From Diplodia intermedia (lineage: Eukaryota > Ascomycota > Dothideomycetes > Botryosphaeriales > Botryosphaeriaceae): a DNA stretch of 64,000 bases. Shown piece after piece: positions 11,083-21,331 of this stretch (position 1 is its first letter; every line of letters begins with the position of its first letter). Position numbers and translations under genes: made by a program. A model generated the notes under the pieces. The model was not told where the DNA came from. It ran no database searches and worked only from the letters and a program-made list of their open reading frames with translations. Location of the stretch: NCBI GenBank assembly GCA_021495925.1, contig JAKEKT010000007.1, positions 186,001 through 250,000 of the forward strand, written 5' to 3'.

Positions 11083-13289
11083 CTACTCCGCAACATACCA
11101 CGGATTTCTGTCGCCGTACTTGTCGCCGGGTACCTCGAAGGGAATGTCCAAAGTTCCCTCGAAAACTTCATAGCCTGGCACCCGGCCATCTCTCGCTTCC
11201 ATCTTCGGAGCCTTTTCATCGACAGGAACGAGCACGCCGCATTCGTAGTTGCGGCACGTCACCTTGAGCGTCTTGGTTGCGCGGTCGTTTGACAGCTGGC
11301 CCCACGCGGCAGCCGTGAGGTTTGCAGATCCAATGTATGTCCAGGCAACGTTCTTACGCGTCGTTGCCACCTCATCTTCTCCCTCCTCGTCACCGGAGGA
11401 TACGCGCTGTCCACGGCCGATAATCATCTGCAGAGCCTCAGTCAATATGGACCATGATGAATCATTTTCCACCAGTACCGACCTTGTTGTGACTCAAAAG
11501 ACCGGTTCGCGTCGACTTGTGGTCGTGCATGGACGCTTTAGGGAAGTTCTTAGCCTCATACCACTTCTTGGAAAGTGTGATGGTGCCGCCGCTCTAAAGT
11601 ATGTAAGCTTCTGTGCTTTGACATTTTCTCACGCGGAAAGAAATTTGACATACATCTTCTCCGCCTCTGCTTTCCCTGACAGTGTCGGATGTAGGGAAAT
11701 ACACTCGGAAGCGCTTCAGGAGATCCCTCACTTGCACGTCATTGTCATACTTTTCCTTGGTGACCTTGACCTCTTCGCCTGTGATGCATTAGTTCACGAT
11801 CCCAGTTGGCTTTCGAAACACGTACCCTTCGCAGCTTCCAGGAGCTGCTTCATAAAACCTCTACTCAATGCACCCAGGGAAGAGGTAGCATAGTCAACCT
11901 CAAGCGTAGTTGAGTCTAGATTGAGTTTGTTGATCGCCCGAGAAAGCCCTGGAAGACCAGTACGCCGTGCGTCCTCGCCCGTTCTGGGTCCTCCTAAAGA
12001 ATGAACGAACGCCAAGTGCTTGGTGCGGGACCAATCGAACTTGAGAAGGCTGTTGCAGAGGTTGGGGCGGTGTGTCACAGACTGGATATAGTGTCGAAGC
12101 TCCTGTCCAAAGGGCGTAAGGTCGTCCTCGGATGTAACCTGACCCTCTGGTAGGCGTGGGAGATCGATGATAAACACCGTCTGCTACTGTCAATAACAGT
12201 CAGAACAGGAAAGTTTGCCCACTTACATTCTCCATAAAACCACCTTCACCCCAGTCCCACCTGCAAATATCCTGTCAGTTGTTTGCCATCCCGCATTGAA
12301 CGTTTCGCCAGGTGTACGTACTTGGTGAGATTGGCCGATGTAATTGCAATCCGTAGATACTTGGGATGTGCACCGATGAGGCTGTGCATAGTCAGTAGTA
12401 GGCTCTGAACTCTTGTTTTCGGGTTGGACTCACAACTTGGCGTGGTAAATGCCATTGACGCCCTTCATATCAGCCAGACTGACAGATACGTTGTCAAACA
12501 AGACCGGTGCCATCGTCCATTCCGCTGCCTACATGGAGTAAGAGAAGTCACCGTACACATGAAGAATGGACTCACCACTTCCTCGTCCGAAGAACCAACG
12601 ATCCAGGTCTGTTTGGTGACTTGAGAGTCGATCTTGGTACTCCACCATTCCGTATCGAAGTTGAACGAACTGACTAGCAGATGGTTCAAGTCGCTCTTCT
12701 GCAGCACCTCTTCGATCTTGATGTCGTTGTTTCGGGGAAATCCCTGGGCCCAAGTCTTCTTGACCGCGCCATCCAGATATTGTGGCTCTGTGGTCCTGCG
12801 GGACGATGCTGAAACTTGCCTGTTCGCGGTCTCGCGCGGGACGAAAATGCCTTCATCGTGTAGAATCTGTCGGATTTCCTGGGCTTGAGACCGTGCTGTC
12901 GGCGACGTGGTTGTGGGGGCGGTCAAGTCAATGAGTTCAGGTCCTTGAGACGAAGCTACGCTGGTTCCGATACGAGGCTTCTTGGAGGGCCTTCCGCGCT
13001 CCTGGCTGGAGGGTTGAGAGTCGGCGTGTTTGCGGGATTTCTGGCGGGCAAGGCGCTCTGCCTCAAGCTGCTTGCGATCGAGATTCTTCAAGCTATCGTT
13101 GACGGAACGGTTGGTCGCAGGCTGTGGTTGGTTGGCAGCTGAATCAGTTGTGGGCGCGGTTGGAGCTTCACTCGTGTTGTTGTCCGCGACACCAGCTGCC
13201 GAGACTGGGTCGTCCTCAGCAGTGCCGTCGAGCTGCCCCAAAGACATTTCGATAGCTCTCTGAAAATCCTCATCGTCGGAGGAGCTCAT
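11083..13289 (-). CDS. TDP1: Tyrosyl-DNA phosphodiesterase 1
   Basis: DNA-repair enzyme that hydrolyses 3'-phosphotyrosyl bonds left by trapped topoisomerase I; nuclear. Eight exons read: 12576-13289, 12434-12528, 12322-12381, 12227-12260, 11826-12180, 11654-11778, 11483-11593 and 11083-11427; the sum is 612 aa in frame. Joins rebuild NGIYHAKFLIGAHP (first HxK motif), SANLTKWDWGEGGFMEN, and LLSHNKMIIGRG with GSANLTAAAWGQL (second HxK motif and its partner Asn). The N-terminus DEDFQRAIEMSLGQ fits a ubiquitin-interacting motif, followed by about 180 disordered Ser/Thr/Lys-rich residues. Exons of 34 and 60 nt and a 46-nt intron are notably small. The donor of intron 7 (GTCGGT) is weak and is the least sure splice. 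Confidence 0.92.
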
Positions 13290-13862
13290 ACTTGCGCGGG
13301 TGGGTGAGCGTTTGTTGTGTCGGATGGTGGGGAGAGCTGATGGCGTTGGACAAGGTATCGCAACGGGTGGTTGTGGATGACGCAGTGACGAGACCCTGAC
13401 ACGCGGACGCGCCAACGCGCCATCACGTGGATATTGGCGTTTTATGCAACAGGCACCCCGCTGTCCGCGGCTTCCGCTCCCCAGGCGGTGCTGCATATTT
13501 TCGCAAGGGTTTCCCTTTATGACCAAGACAACCGGCATAGGCCAATGTTCCACAGCCAATAGGACACTTCTGTGGATTTGCTTAGTTATCACTTGTCTCG
13601 GTTAAACTTGCCAGACGAAAGGAGCTGAGCCCTTCTCCATGCGCAGCGAAAGCAAATTTTTCGGACGTCCACGAAGAAGAAATCATTAATTGATACCGTC
13701 CAACGTACCACAAATACAAAAATGAAAGGCTACGGGAGTCTGATCCATCAATTTGGCGATGTCCCGCTACCAGAATCATTGCCTCGAATTCTCAAACAAG
13801 GAATACCGATGTAAAGTCACATCCGCGCCGGCGCATTTGCTTCGACTGCCCACGTAGACGAC
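13290..13862. other. Intergenic region upstream of TDP1
   Basis: TDP1 promoter and 3' flank of the HET gene. The open frame continues upstream of 13289 but lacks TDP1-like sequence. No other gene. Confidence 0.5.
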
Positions 13863-16046
13863 TCACGAAAGCCGGACCCGTTGCCTTCTCGCGTTGACAA
13901 CGCCCCTATCCCAGAAACCAGGTGCAATATTCCAAAGCATAGCACGACCCGTGTCGTCAAAATTGCCAACACGCCGACAAACATCGCCTAGATCTTCCAC
14001 AATGATGATGGACCGTGTCGTCACTTCCTGAGTGATGTCTCCCAGCACGACGGCAGAAAGCTTTCCCGCCTCACACTGGGCCCTCAGGTGCTCCTTTTCC
14101 TCCGCATCATCTTTGCAAAAAAGATCGATTCGAGCCTTGAACTGCATGTGGTCGATGTTAGGGTTGCCCATGATATGCGCACGTTGCACATCTTCTTCGA
14201 ATGGCGGCGGCACGTCCAGCGTTACCAGCTCGAACGTCCACGCGTCAACCCATATGCAGTGCGACAAGGGGCTCGTCCGGTTTTGCTTCAGATAATCCAT
14301 CTCTGCAAACCGCGCCCAATCGATTACGTCTTCGGGGCTCAGTTCTACCTCGACATTGACGGTGGTTGGTGCAATGGGCGCGAGGCTTTGTATCTGGCAG
14401 GGGCATTCCCAGCCGACCCACGACCAGCTTGGAAATCCAGGCCTTCTCTTCCTGGTTGCTACCGGGTCTAGGCACCACCGCAGTGACTGCACGAAGCCAT
14501 CCATGTTGCTGGTGAGGGGAGCGGCCTCACGCTCGAAGGGTTGGAGCATTGGGACACCATAGTAATGGAACTCCGGGGGATTGGCGGCCTCGAATGTCTG
14601 AAGGACCCCGGTGATGGCATTGAGGGCATCCGACTGGTGTGATAGATTCCTCCTTGAGTACTCTTCAATCCGTCCGCAAACGTCCGGCATGGTGCTGGAT
14701 ATGTTGTATGCCATCCACCGGCTTGTGCCCTTCACGCGTCCATGCTTCACAAGCTCGGGTGAATCAACCCAAGACTCGTATCTCTTTGCCTCATCCCCCT
14801 CGACGTAGCATGTGCCGCAATCATGGAGGTAGCAGTACTCGGTGAAGAATAGTCGTCTCCGAGACAGGAGAGCCTCCTGATACGTCCAGCCACGTTCCAT
14901 CCATTTGGATTGCCGCAGAGCATTCTTCAATCTGGAATCCTCCCAACATGGCACTAGTACGTAATTGCCGAGTTTGAGGCTCCGCCGGGGGGCACGAGGT
15001 TGTTTACTGACTCCGGGAAGCCCATAGTCGGCATGATCACCAGCCGCCGCAACAATCGTCAGGTTCGCCTGTGTATAGATGTAATCCATCTGTTGGATCT
15101 GTGCCATTTTCATGGTAGGGTCGTTTTGGTTGATGCAATATTTGTCTACCCAAAGATACTCGTAGTGTAAATTTGACGTGACAGTAATTGCATCTTCGAC
15201 GGTCCTTTCTGTGTAGTTCGGTAGGCGCCCAAAGCCGGGGTCTCTGCCGTTTGAAGGCCGTGGCGGACCCCACACATAGCTGAGGCACACGTACTTTGTT
15301 CCAGGTACCAGAGGCTCCACCCGCCGGTTGCGGCAGTTGATGACGAAGATGGGGTGTGCTGGGGCCGGAGTATGCCTTTGAACGTATTTCGATCCACGTT
15401 CATCACAGAAAGCCAGCTTCCTGCGCAACTCGTCATAATCAACTCCGAAGCGGTTGATCGGCCATGTTTCAGGACTCCTTAAGCCAGGACCAGTCTCTCC
15501 GCGCAAGAGTTGTACGTCGCTGTACCCAGAAGTTTTGCCGTGTTTTGTGATGGTGAAATCCCAGCTCTTTAGTACCGAACAATGATGTTCATTGGGAAAT
15601 TGGACCTCGAAACATCTGAAGTTTGGCTTCGAGTCGGCAATACTATAGAGACTTCTGTAAAATCGGCAAAAATCGCACGACTCATCGATGGTGCGGACCG
15701 AAGCGTTGAATTGCGGCCAGACGGAAAGGTTTTCCGACGATCGAACTGCTCTTGCGATCTGCTCATCTAGATTAAGCGTCTCGCACTGCGGACAAAGTCT
15801 TGTGTTAAAACACGCAGAAATCATGCTTTCTCGGAGTTCTTCCTCCACAGCTACTACTTTCTGCCTTCCAAAGGTAGCGGGCGTCGACAGCTTGAGCCTC
15901 TGTCCATTTTCCAGGGGGCGAGACTCGTTTATTGGAGTATCTGTACTCCTGGAACTGCGGTCGTTCGCGAAGGAGAGGATTTTCCGGAGCGACTGCATTG
16001 GGTCTTGTAAATGAACAAAAGGGGTGTGATATGGGACGATGCACAC
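13863..16046 (-). CDS. Heterokaryon-incompatibility (HET) domain protein
   Basis: 727 aa, apparently intronless. The HET domain lies at about residues 240-400: KYVCLSYVWGPP, then LWVDKYCINQND, DYIYTQANLTIVAAAGDH and RGWTYQEALLSRRRLFFT, the classic order of the family. HET proteins trigger growth arrest or cell death when incompatible fungal cells fuse, but most genome copies have no tested role and this one is not a known het locus to me. The N-terminal part has a CPQCETLNLDEQ motif and a second CDFC pair often seen ahead of HET domains. The C-terminal half has no recognised domain. An alternative start at about 15998 (MQSLRKILS) is possible. Confidence 0.9.
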   Translation of the reverse strand: MCIVPYHTPFVHLQDPMQSLRKILSFANDRSSRSTDTPINESRPLENGQRLKLSTPATFGRQKVVAVEEELRESMISACFNTRLCPQCETLNLDEQIARAVRSSENLSVWPQFNASVRTIDESCDFCRFYRSLYSIADSKPNFRCFEVQFPNEHHCSVLKSWDFTITKHGKTSGYSDVQLLRGETGPGLRSPETWPINRFGVDYDELRRKLAFCDERGSKYVQRHTPAPAHPIFVINCRNRRVEPLVPGTKYVCLSYVWGPPRPSNGRDPGFGRLPNYTERTVEDAITVTSNLHYEYLWVDKYCINQNDPTMKMAQIQQMDYIYTQANLTIVAAAGDHADYGLPGVSKQPRAPRRSLKLGNYVLVPCWEDSRLKNALRQSKWMERGWTYQEALLSRRRLFFTEYCYLHDCGTCYVEGDEAKRYESWVDSPELVKHGRVKGTSRWMAYNISSTMPDVCGRIEEYSRRNLSHQSDALNAITGVLQTFEAANPPEFHYYGVPMLQPFEREAAPLTSNMDGFVQSLRWCLDPVATRKRRPGFPSWSWVGWECPCQIQSLAPIAPTTVNVEVELSPEDVIDWARFAEMDYLKQNRTSPLSHCIWVDAWTFELVTLDVPPPFEEDVQRAHIMGNPNIDHMQFKARIDLFCKDDAEEKEHLRAQCEAGKLSAVVLGDITQEVTTRSIIIVEDLGDVCRRVGNFDDTGRAMLWNIAPGFWDRGVVNARRQRVRLS

Positions 16047-16657
16047 GAGAAAACAGACAATCTGTCGGACTGAAGCCTGCAGTAGTGAGGGAGGGCATCA
16101 TTTCTCGATGGGAGGTTTAAAAGCGTTGTGTGTGTGATGTGCAAATGCGGCACAGCCAGTAGGCGCTTACACGAAGCCATCTGCTTCGTTGCCTGCGAAG
16201 CGCCGCCCCACAGACTGTCCCACCCGGAAATCGAATGACAAACAGGCATTTGGCTCATCTGCAGTTGATGCGGGACTTCGTAGAGGTATATGAAACTCCC
16301 CTGAGATGGAATCACAAACGGTTCGTTGCTCGACCTATCGTTGGCGTATTACGGGGGTGCCTCGCGAACATCGCCGATCGCATACTCACCTCTGATTTAA
16401 CTGCCGTAATTCGCTCGGTGCTACAGCAGTGACCTGTCCCTCGATCAACGCGTTGATCAGGCATATAAGTGGCTCGTCTTGTAGAGAGTATTAGAGCAGA
16501 CTTGAGGTATTCACGTGAGGCTCGACATGACGAGGGACGTTCAAGAACGGGTATTCTTTCAAAGAGAATCCAGAATCTACAAAAACATCAGCACCATAGG
16601 CCTGGCAATTCTTGCTTATGGGACATCAGAATCCCCTTACCTTATCAAAAAAAAAAA
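16047..16657. other. Intergenic region upstream of the HET gene
   Basis: No gene recognised. Holds the HET promoter and the 3' flank of the enoyl-CoA isomerase-like gene. Confidence 0.5.
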
Positions 16658-17422
16658 TCACATTTTCGCCTTCCATTCTCTTCCTGCTGAAGGCGAATAA
16701 CCCCTCGTCTCCCTCCCGTGCACCCAGCTGATCCGCCTGAACGCCTCCGCCGCATCGCCCCACAGCTCTGCCCGCAGCAACGCATAAACGCCTCTCCTCG
16801 CCTTCGATGCCACCATCTCCGCCCGCATCACGGCCTCCTCCAGCATGCGGTCCTGCGCTGCAACCACATCGACAATACCCTCTTCGCAAGCTTCCTTGCC
16901 CGTCCACTTGTGCCCCTCCAACAACATCTTCCGTGCGGTTCGAGGCATCAGCTTAGCCTTCAACAGCGCTCCGACGCCGTCGAAGTGCAGTCCCAGGTCG
17001 ACAGGGGGCATGCACCAGAAACCGCGGTCCGCATTCATAATGCGATAATCGTGAGCCAAGGCGAGCGGGCAAGCACCGCCGAAAGTGTGGCCCGTCAGGA
17101 GGGCAATGGTAGGAACGCGAAGGTCGAGCAGCGTGGCGAGGAGCGGGTAGAAGCCGTCATTGTTGGCGGTGGGATTGCGTCTGACTTCTTCGAGGTCGAG
17201 GCCCGTGGACCAGAATTTTGCATCGGCGCCGCGGGTAATGATGGCACCTGAAGCATCCGGTGGGATGGCGGACTCGATGGCGCGGAGGGCGCGGATTATT
17301 TCCTGGGCAAAAGAGGCATTCAAGCGGTTCTCCGGTGGGCGGGACAGGGTCAGGATAAAGACGTTGGAAGGGCCGGGGTGGGATGTGATTATGAGGTCGC
17401 GGTAGTTGCCCAGGTCGGACAT
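16658..17422 (-). CDS. Enoyl-CoA hydratase/isomerase family protein, probably peroxisomal
   Basis: 254-aa crotonase-fold protein, probably a delta3,delta2-enoyl-CoA isomerase needed to degrade unsaturated fatty acids, or a close relative. Oxyanion-hole segments are visible: KFWSTGLDL (about residues 69-77) and GHTFGGACPLALAHDYRIM (about 110-128), followed by MPPVDLGLHFDG. The C-terminus is AKM, which fits the PTS1 pattern [SAC][KRH][LM], so peroxisomal import is likely. Against yeast Eci1 the general-base Glu position seems to hold Asp (HFDG), and the Glu used by many hydratases is also not obvious, so the exact reaction is uncertain. Single exon; it starts at the first ATG. Confidence 0.82.
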   Translation of the reverse strand: MSDLGNYRDLIITSHPGPSNVFILTLSRPPENRLNASFAQEIIRALRAIESAIPPDASGAIITRGADAKFWSTGLDLEEVRRNPTANNDGFYPLLATLLDLRVPTIALLTGHTFGGACPLALAHDYRIMNADRGFWCMPPVDLGLHFDGVGALLKAKLMPRTARKMLLEGHKWTGKEACEEGIVDVVAAQDRMLEEAVMRAEMVASKARRGVYALLRAELWGDAAEAFRRISWVHGRETRGYSPSAGREWKAKM

Positions 17423-18450
17423 GACGATCGCTCGCTCGGCGTTGATATGGAAACGGTTGGCGGTAGGCTAATCACTCTACTCCCGTCATATGCCGAGAGC
17501 TGGACGAACAAGGGGTTCCAAGTCCGGGATGGCGCTGCGGTAAGAGCTTACGAGGCCCTAGAATCTTGTACTCATTTGACTCGTTTGGCGAGGGGCGGTG
17601 CGGCGTTACAGTGGAGACAGAGCTCCACAAGGGACTGCAGAGGCACGGAGGCAAAAAGTCTAGCTGGGCGGAGAGCTACTCGCAGTGCCGATCTGTGGAG
17701 ACCCCACATCCGAGTGGATCGCCGAGGCAAAAGTGCGGCGGGAGGCTTGCTTCGGGGCATTTTTTCGGCTGGAGACTCTCCACACGTCCGCTGCGACACC
17801 ACAATACTGCAAACCTGGGGATCGTGAGCGATACGTTCCTTGCCGCGACGGAGCCTGATGTCATCCCGATAACCGGATACCAGTTCGCGATGATCACAGT
17901 ATGGCAGGGCGCTAGCTTGAGATCGGCTGATGCGAGTGTGCCGTATGCAGAAGGTGGACAATTACTTTTTTCCTGGCAGAATGCTATCTGTCGTCATCTA
18001 GGGCAGGTGATGCGATTCAAAGGCTGAGTGCTCCATTGGGCGTCCCAGTCAGCCTTTGGCTGGGCTGACCTCTCATCTGATCCCCGGACTCCCATCTCAT
18101 TCGTCTCACAGGTAGGAGGCCTAAAAGGCGGTCTTGGTTCCTACGTGTCCAGACCCCACAATGGCTGCGCTGATCCGCTTGGCCGCCGTACTATGCGGAG
18201 CAATGGATGGAGGGAGCTGGAGCGCTGGGTGCAGAGTTCCAAGTTGATTTCAAAGGCCGGGTCGCCGACATGGCGCCGGGGCAGTACCCGACTTGCGCTT
18301 AGGATTCCCTGGGTTGCGTCAGTGCAGCAAGCTCCATTATTCATGTCACGGCTTTCTAGAAGACCACGGCATACTAAGTCGGCCCGCGGCCAGAACCCCG
18401 CCATGACGTCCGTCGTTAGCTGCAGCCATGGCGGTTCGCATAGACGAGCC
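17423..18450. other. Intergenic region, no gene recognised
   Basis: About 1 kb between the isomerase-like gene and KTI12. Open frames on both strands have no recognisable protein or splice logic; the long plus frame at 18028-18984 is antisense to KTI12. Confidence 0.5.
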
Positions 18451-19509
18451 TCACGCGGCTTGGAATGCGTCGTTCAGGTAGTCAACGAAGAGATCCCGAA
18501 CCCGGTTTTTCGAGAGATTGTGCTGACGGTTCAACGAAATGAACTGGCGGCGGATGCGCTGGAGCTGTGGCAGCGAGACGACAGATGCGGGGAGGGCTAC
18601 CGCATTCTCAGCGTCTGGAACAGTGACCTCGCCTCCCTCCTCGCCCGGATGATCCTTCTGCCAGGATACGACATGCGAGACGATATCAGAAGTGGTCTTG
18701 TCGAGCTCGTAGAGATAGTTCTGCTCAGTGGCGGGTTTCTGGCCAACTTGTGTCAACATGCTTGCAAGATGGGTGATGTCACGCGAGCGCCTACCAGGAC
18801 TGTTGCGGCGTTTGGCCTAACCACTTTGGCCTTGCCGTCATTGCCAACCATGGCGTCCCAGATCTGTTCGAGAGGCGGGGTCTCGTCATCGTACACGACG
18901 GTGAACAGAGGGCTGTCCCAGCGCGTCATGCCATTGGGCTCCTCATATCTGAAGACCAGGTTCTCGAAGTCTTCCTCGACGTAGCCTCCGTCAGTGCTCG
19001 CATCGGCGAGCAAGCGCTGGTTGATCTCCCGGCACTTGTCGACAGAGGTCCCTACGTGCACCTCTAGGACTATCAGCAGCTGTGCTTAGGGGGGAGGGGC
19101 AGGCTTACGACACAGCTGGGCGTCTGCATGGCCTTGGCCTCGCAGTAGAGCTGGTAGCGGAAGCCCTTGATGTAGTTCATGCCGTCGGCGATGACAATGT
19201 CGTCCCGGCCCAGGACGCGCTTGACGGCCGAAGCCTCGGCAGCTCGGGCGTCCTTCTCTGCGCGGGCCGTGTGGTAGACATCGCGGTGCAGGCCGAGTGT
19301 CTGATCATTGATGTGGTGGATCTTCAGGCGCGCAATGCGTACGTCCGTCGGAGCGAGCTGCGCAATCTTGTCGCGGAAAAAGTCGAGCAGCTGCAGGGCG
19401 CGGTGCGTCTTGCCGGCGGACGGGTATCCGGAGATCAGGACGAGCTGGCGGCATTGGGCACAGTGAGCAGGGCGCGCAATGGCAGCAGCTGGGCAGCACT
19501 CACCGGCAT
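18451..19509 (-). CDS. KTI12: Elongator-associated ATPase KTI12
   Basis: Regulator of the Elongator complex (wobble uridine modification of tRNA), a P-loop ATPase related to tRNA-Sec kinase. Four exons: 19504-19509 (only ATG CCG), 19109-19444, 18795-19061 and 18451-18738; total 298 aa in frame, the usual KTI12 size. The spliced start reads MPLVLISGYPSAGKTHRAL with Walker A GYPSAGKT at residues 8-15. Later motifs are IVIADGMNYIKGFRYQLYCEAKA and SCVVHVGTSVDKC; the C-terminal domain holds NYLYELDKTTSDIV. The 6-nt first exon is supported by a GTGAGT donor at 19503 and a CCAG acceptor at 19445; without it the frame has no start next to the P-loop. ELP2 lies 11 kb away. Confidence 0.92.
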
Positions 19510-20081
19510 CGCTGGGCAGGGTCGGCGGCGTGCTGGCTTGGGCAGCGGGCTCGCGGGCTTTCTGATGCTCGCGGCGGGCGTCGGCGGCGGAAATAGGGCT
19601 GTTTTGCCGAGACGGCGCACCACGCTGCACTTTGGCAGATTCCGGGCGCTCTGCTCCTCTGGTGCCATGTGGGGTCCGCCGGGAAGGAATCTCCAGGGCG
19701 CGCCTCGGCGCCGCAGGCGATTGTGGTGCGACCAGCGAGGCAAGATCGCCCTCGCCCAAGCGCCCTCCCATGCTCCCATAAAGCGGCTGCTCACCCGCGC
19801 TCGATCGTCCGATGCTCTTCTGGAGACCAGCATCATTGTACAGCCTGGGCACCGCCGTCTCCAGATTCTCGACGCGCCATCCGATCCCAGACCGCCTGCA
19901 TCCACCACGCTCGCGCATCTCGCTTGCGGGCCCGCTTCCGTTCCCGATTCAGTAGCCCGGCCCTGCTCCGACCGCGTCCTCCGGCCCTGCATATCCTATA
20001 AGAAAAGTAGAGACTCCCGGCCGACCTCCAGCCCCGAGCCTGCTCCTCCGTCCTCTGCCGCTCCCACAGCACACTCTTACA
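19510..20081. other. Divergent intergenic region between KTI12 and the 141-aa gene
   Basis: Likely shared promoter space for KTI12 (minus) and the small gene starting at 20082 (plus). Long open frames on both strands here reflect high GC and are not supported as genes. Confidence 0.45.
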
Positions 20082-20507
20082 ATGGACTCCGCCGGCGATA
20101 GACAACAGCGTCCTGCCTTCCCGGGCTTCGCCTCGCAAGTCAGCTCGGCCTCGCAAAGCTCCAGCAGCCTCTCGACTCTCGCGAGCCCGTCCGTCTTCGC
20201 TACCTCTCAACAGGCGCAGCACGCGGGTGTCCCCATGCCACCTTCGTCCCCCGTCCCGCAGAGCAACTACTTCGGCTCGCTACCGCCCGGAAACATGGCG
20301 GCAGCCCAGGCGGCACAGGCCCAGCGTGCCCCGCCGCAGGTCAGCAGGACGGCCAGCGTGGACTACCAGCCGAACCGCGACGGCGCTGGCAGAACAGCAC
20401 AAGAGACGGCTGCGTACCTCAACGAGTACAGCCTGGTGGCCGAGGCGGCAAAACGCGCGCAGATGGCGGTGCTGATGCGGGACATGGAGGGCGTCGAGCT
20501 GTCATGA
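20082..20507 (+). CDS. Small protein with disordered N-terminus and helical C-terminal motif
   Basis: 141 aa, no intron. Residues 1-95 are rich in Ser, Gln, Ala and Pro and look disordered. The last 40 residues form a likely amphipathic helix, AYLNEYSLVAEAAKRAQMAV, ending LMRDMEGVELS. I do not know a named family, but the contrast between a low-complexity start and an ordered acidic/basic helix is typical of a real small regulatory or adaptor protein. No signal peptide or membrane segment. Divergent from KTI12. Confidence 0.6.
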   Translation: MDSAGDRQQRPAFPGFASQVSSASQSSSSLSTLASPSVFATSQQAQHAGVPMPPSSPVPQSNYFGSLPPGNMAAAQAAQAQRAPPQVSRTASVDYQPNRDGAGRTAQETAAYLNEYSLVAEAAKRAQMAVLMRDMEGVELS

Positions 20508-21331
20508 TTGTGGTGTGAGGTGCTTCGACCCAAACCTGCAGTCCTCTCTGCCGACAGGGAGTTTTGGCGGAGATCATCGCCGCGGGCGACTCAGGGCCCG
20601 TGGTAGCCGTGGCTTGTTTCATGCATTCTCAGTTTTCGTGCATGGGTAGACGGCCGCACGCTTTTCTTCCTTTCCGTTTCCATTTTCTTTTTCAGACGCT
20701 GCTCATGGTACACGTCGCAAGCGGAGGGTGGCCGGTCACAGACGGGCAGACGACTATGCATCATCACGTCGCACCCTCGCGGTTTCGGAGTTGGCGTTGG
20801 CGCGTCAGGATTTACACGAACGGGCATTGTTTAGTTGGATACCACTCAAGTTGTCTCTTTACGAGCGACGCAGCTAGTTCTCGACGGCCAGGCGGCCCCT
20901 GGTCTGAATGCTACATTTTGCGTGTCTCTGTCCCGTGAAGTCGTGCCTCCGACCCCACATTTCCGGCAGCAAGTGTGCATTCTTCGCCGCTTGCGGCTCC
21001 TCGTGCCTTGCGTGCTTGGCCAGGGAGCTTCGCAAAGCTTGTGCGGCAGGTTCGAAATGATGCTCGTCGCATTGATTTATTGTCATCGACAGGTGCGTGC
21101 GGCGACGGGCTAGGCAGACGTTTCGCGAGCGCAGCGCACGCGAATGGGGTCGGCAAGAAAACCGCGGCAAAGGGACGTTTCGACTTCTTTAAACGCCTTG
21201 ACGAACATCAGGGGATGCACCACGCCGCCACGCGGCCTCCCGACACGCTCCCCGACACCTCATCAATGTTCCCCTAGACGTCAACCCGCTGTCTCTGCAC
21301 TCCATCCGGCCATGACCCCGCGACCCCAACA
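20508..21331. other. Intergenic region, no gene recognised
   Basis: 3' flank of the 141-aa gene and promoter of the DUF3431 gene. No repeat or RNA gene seen. Confidence 0.5.

Noticed and set aside
18028..18984. 318-codon plus-strand open frame
   Set aside because: Overlaps the well-supported KTI12 exons in antisense and has no family resemblance.
19499..19918. N-terminal extension of KTI12 by read-through of the upstream frame
   Set aside because: The extension is unrelated to KTI12, while a two-codon first exon with good splice signals gives the family-typical start.
19082..20101. 339-codon plus-strand open frame opposite KTI12
   Set aside because: It is the shadow of KTI12 and its promoter; no domain or splice support.
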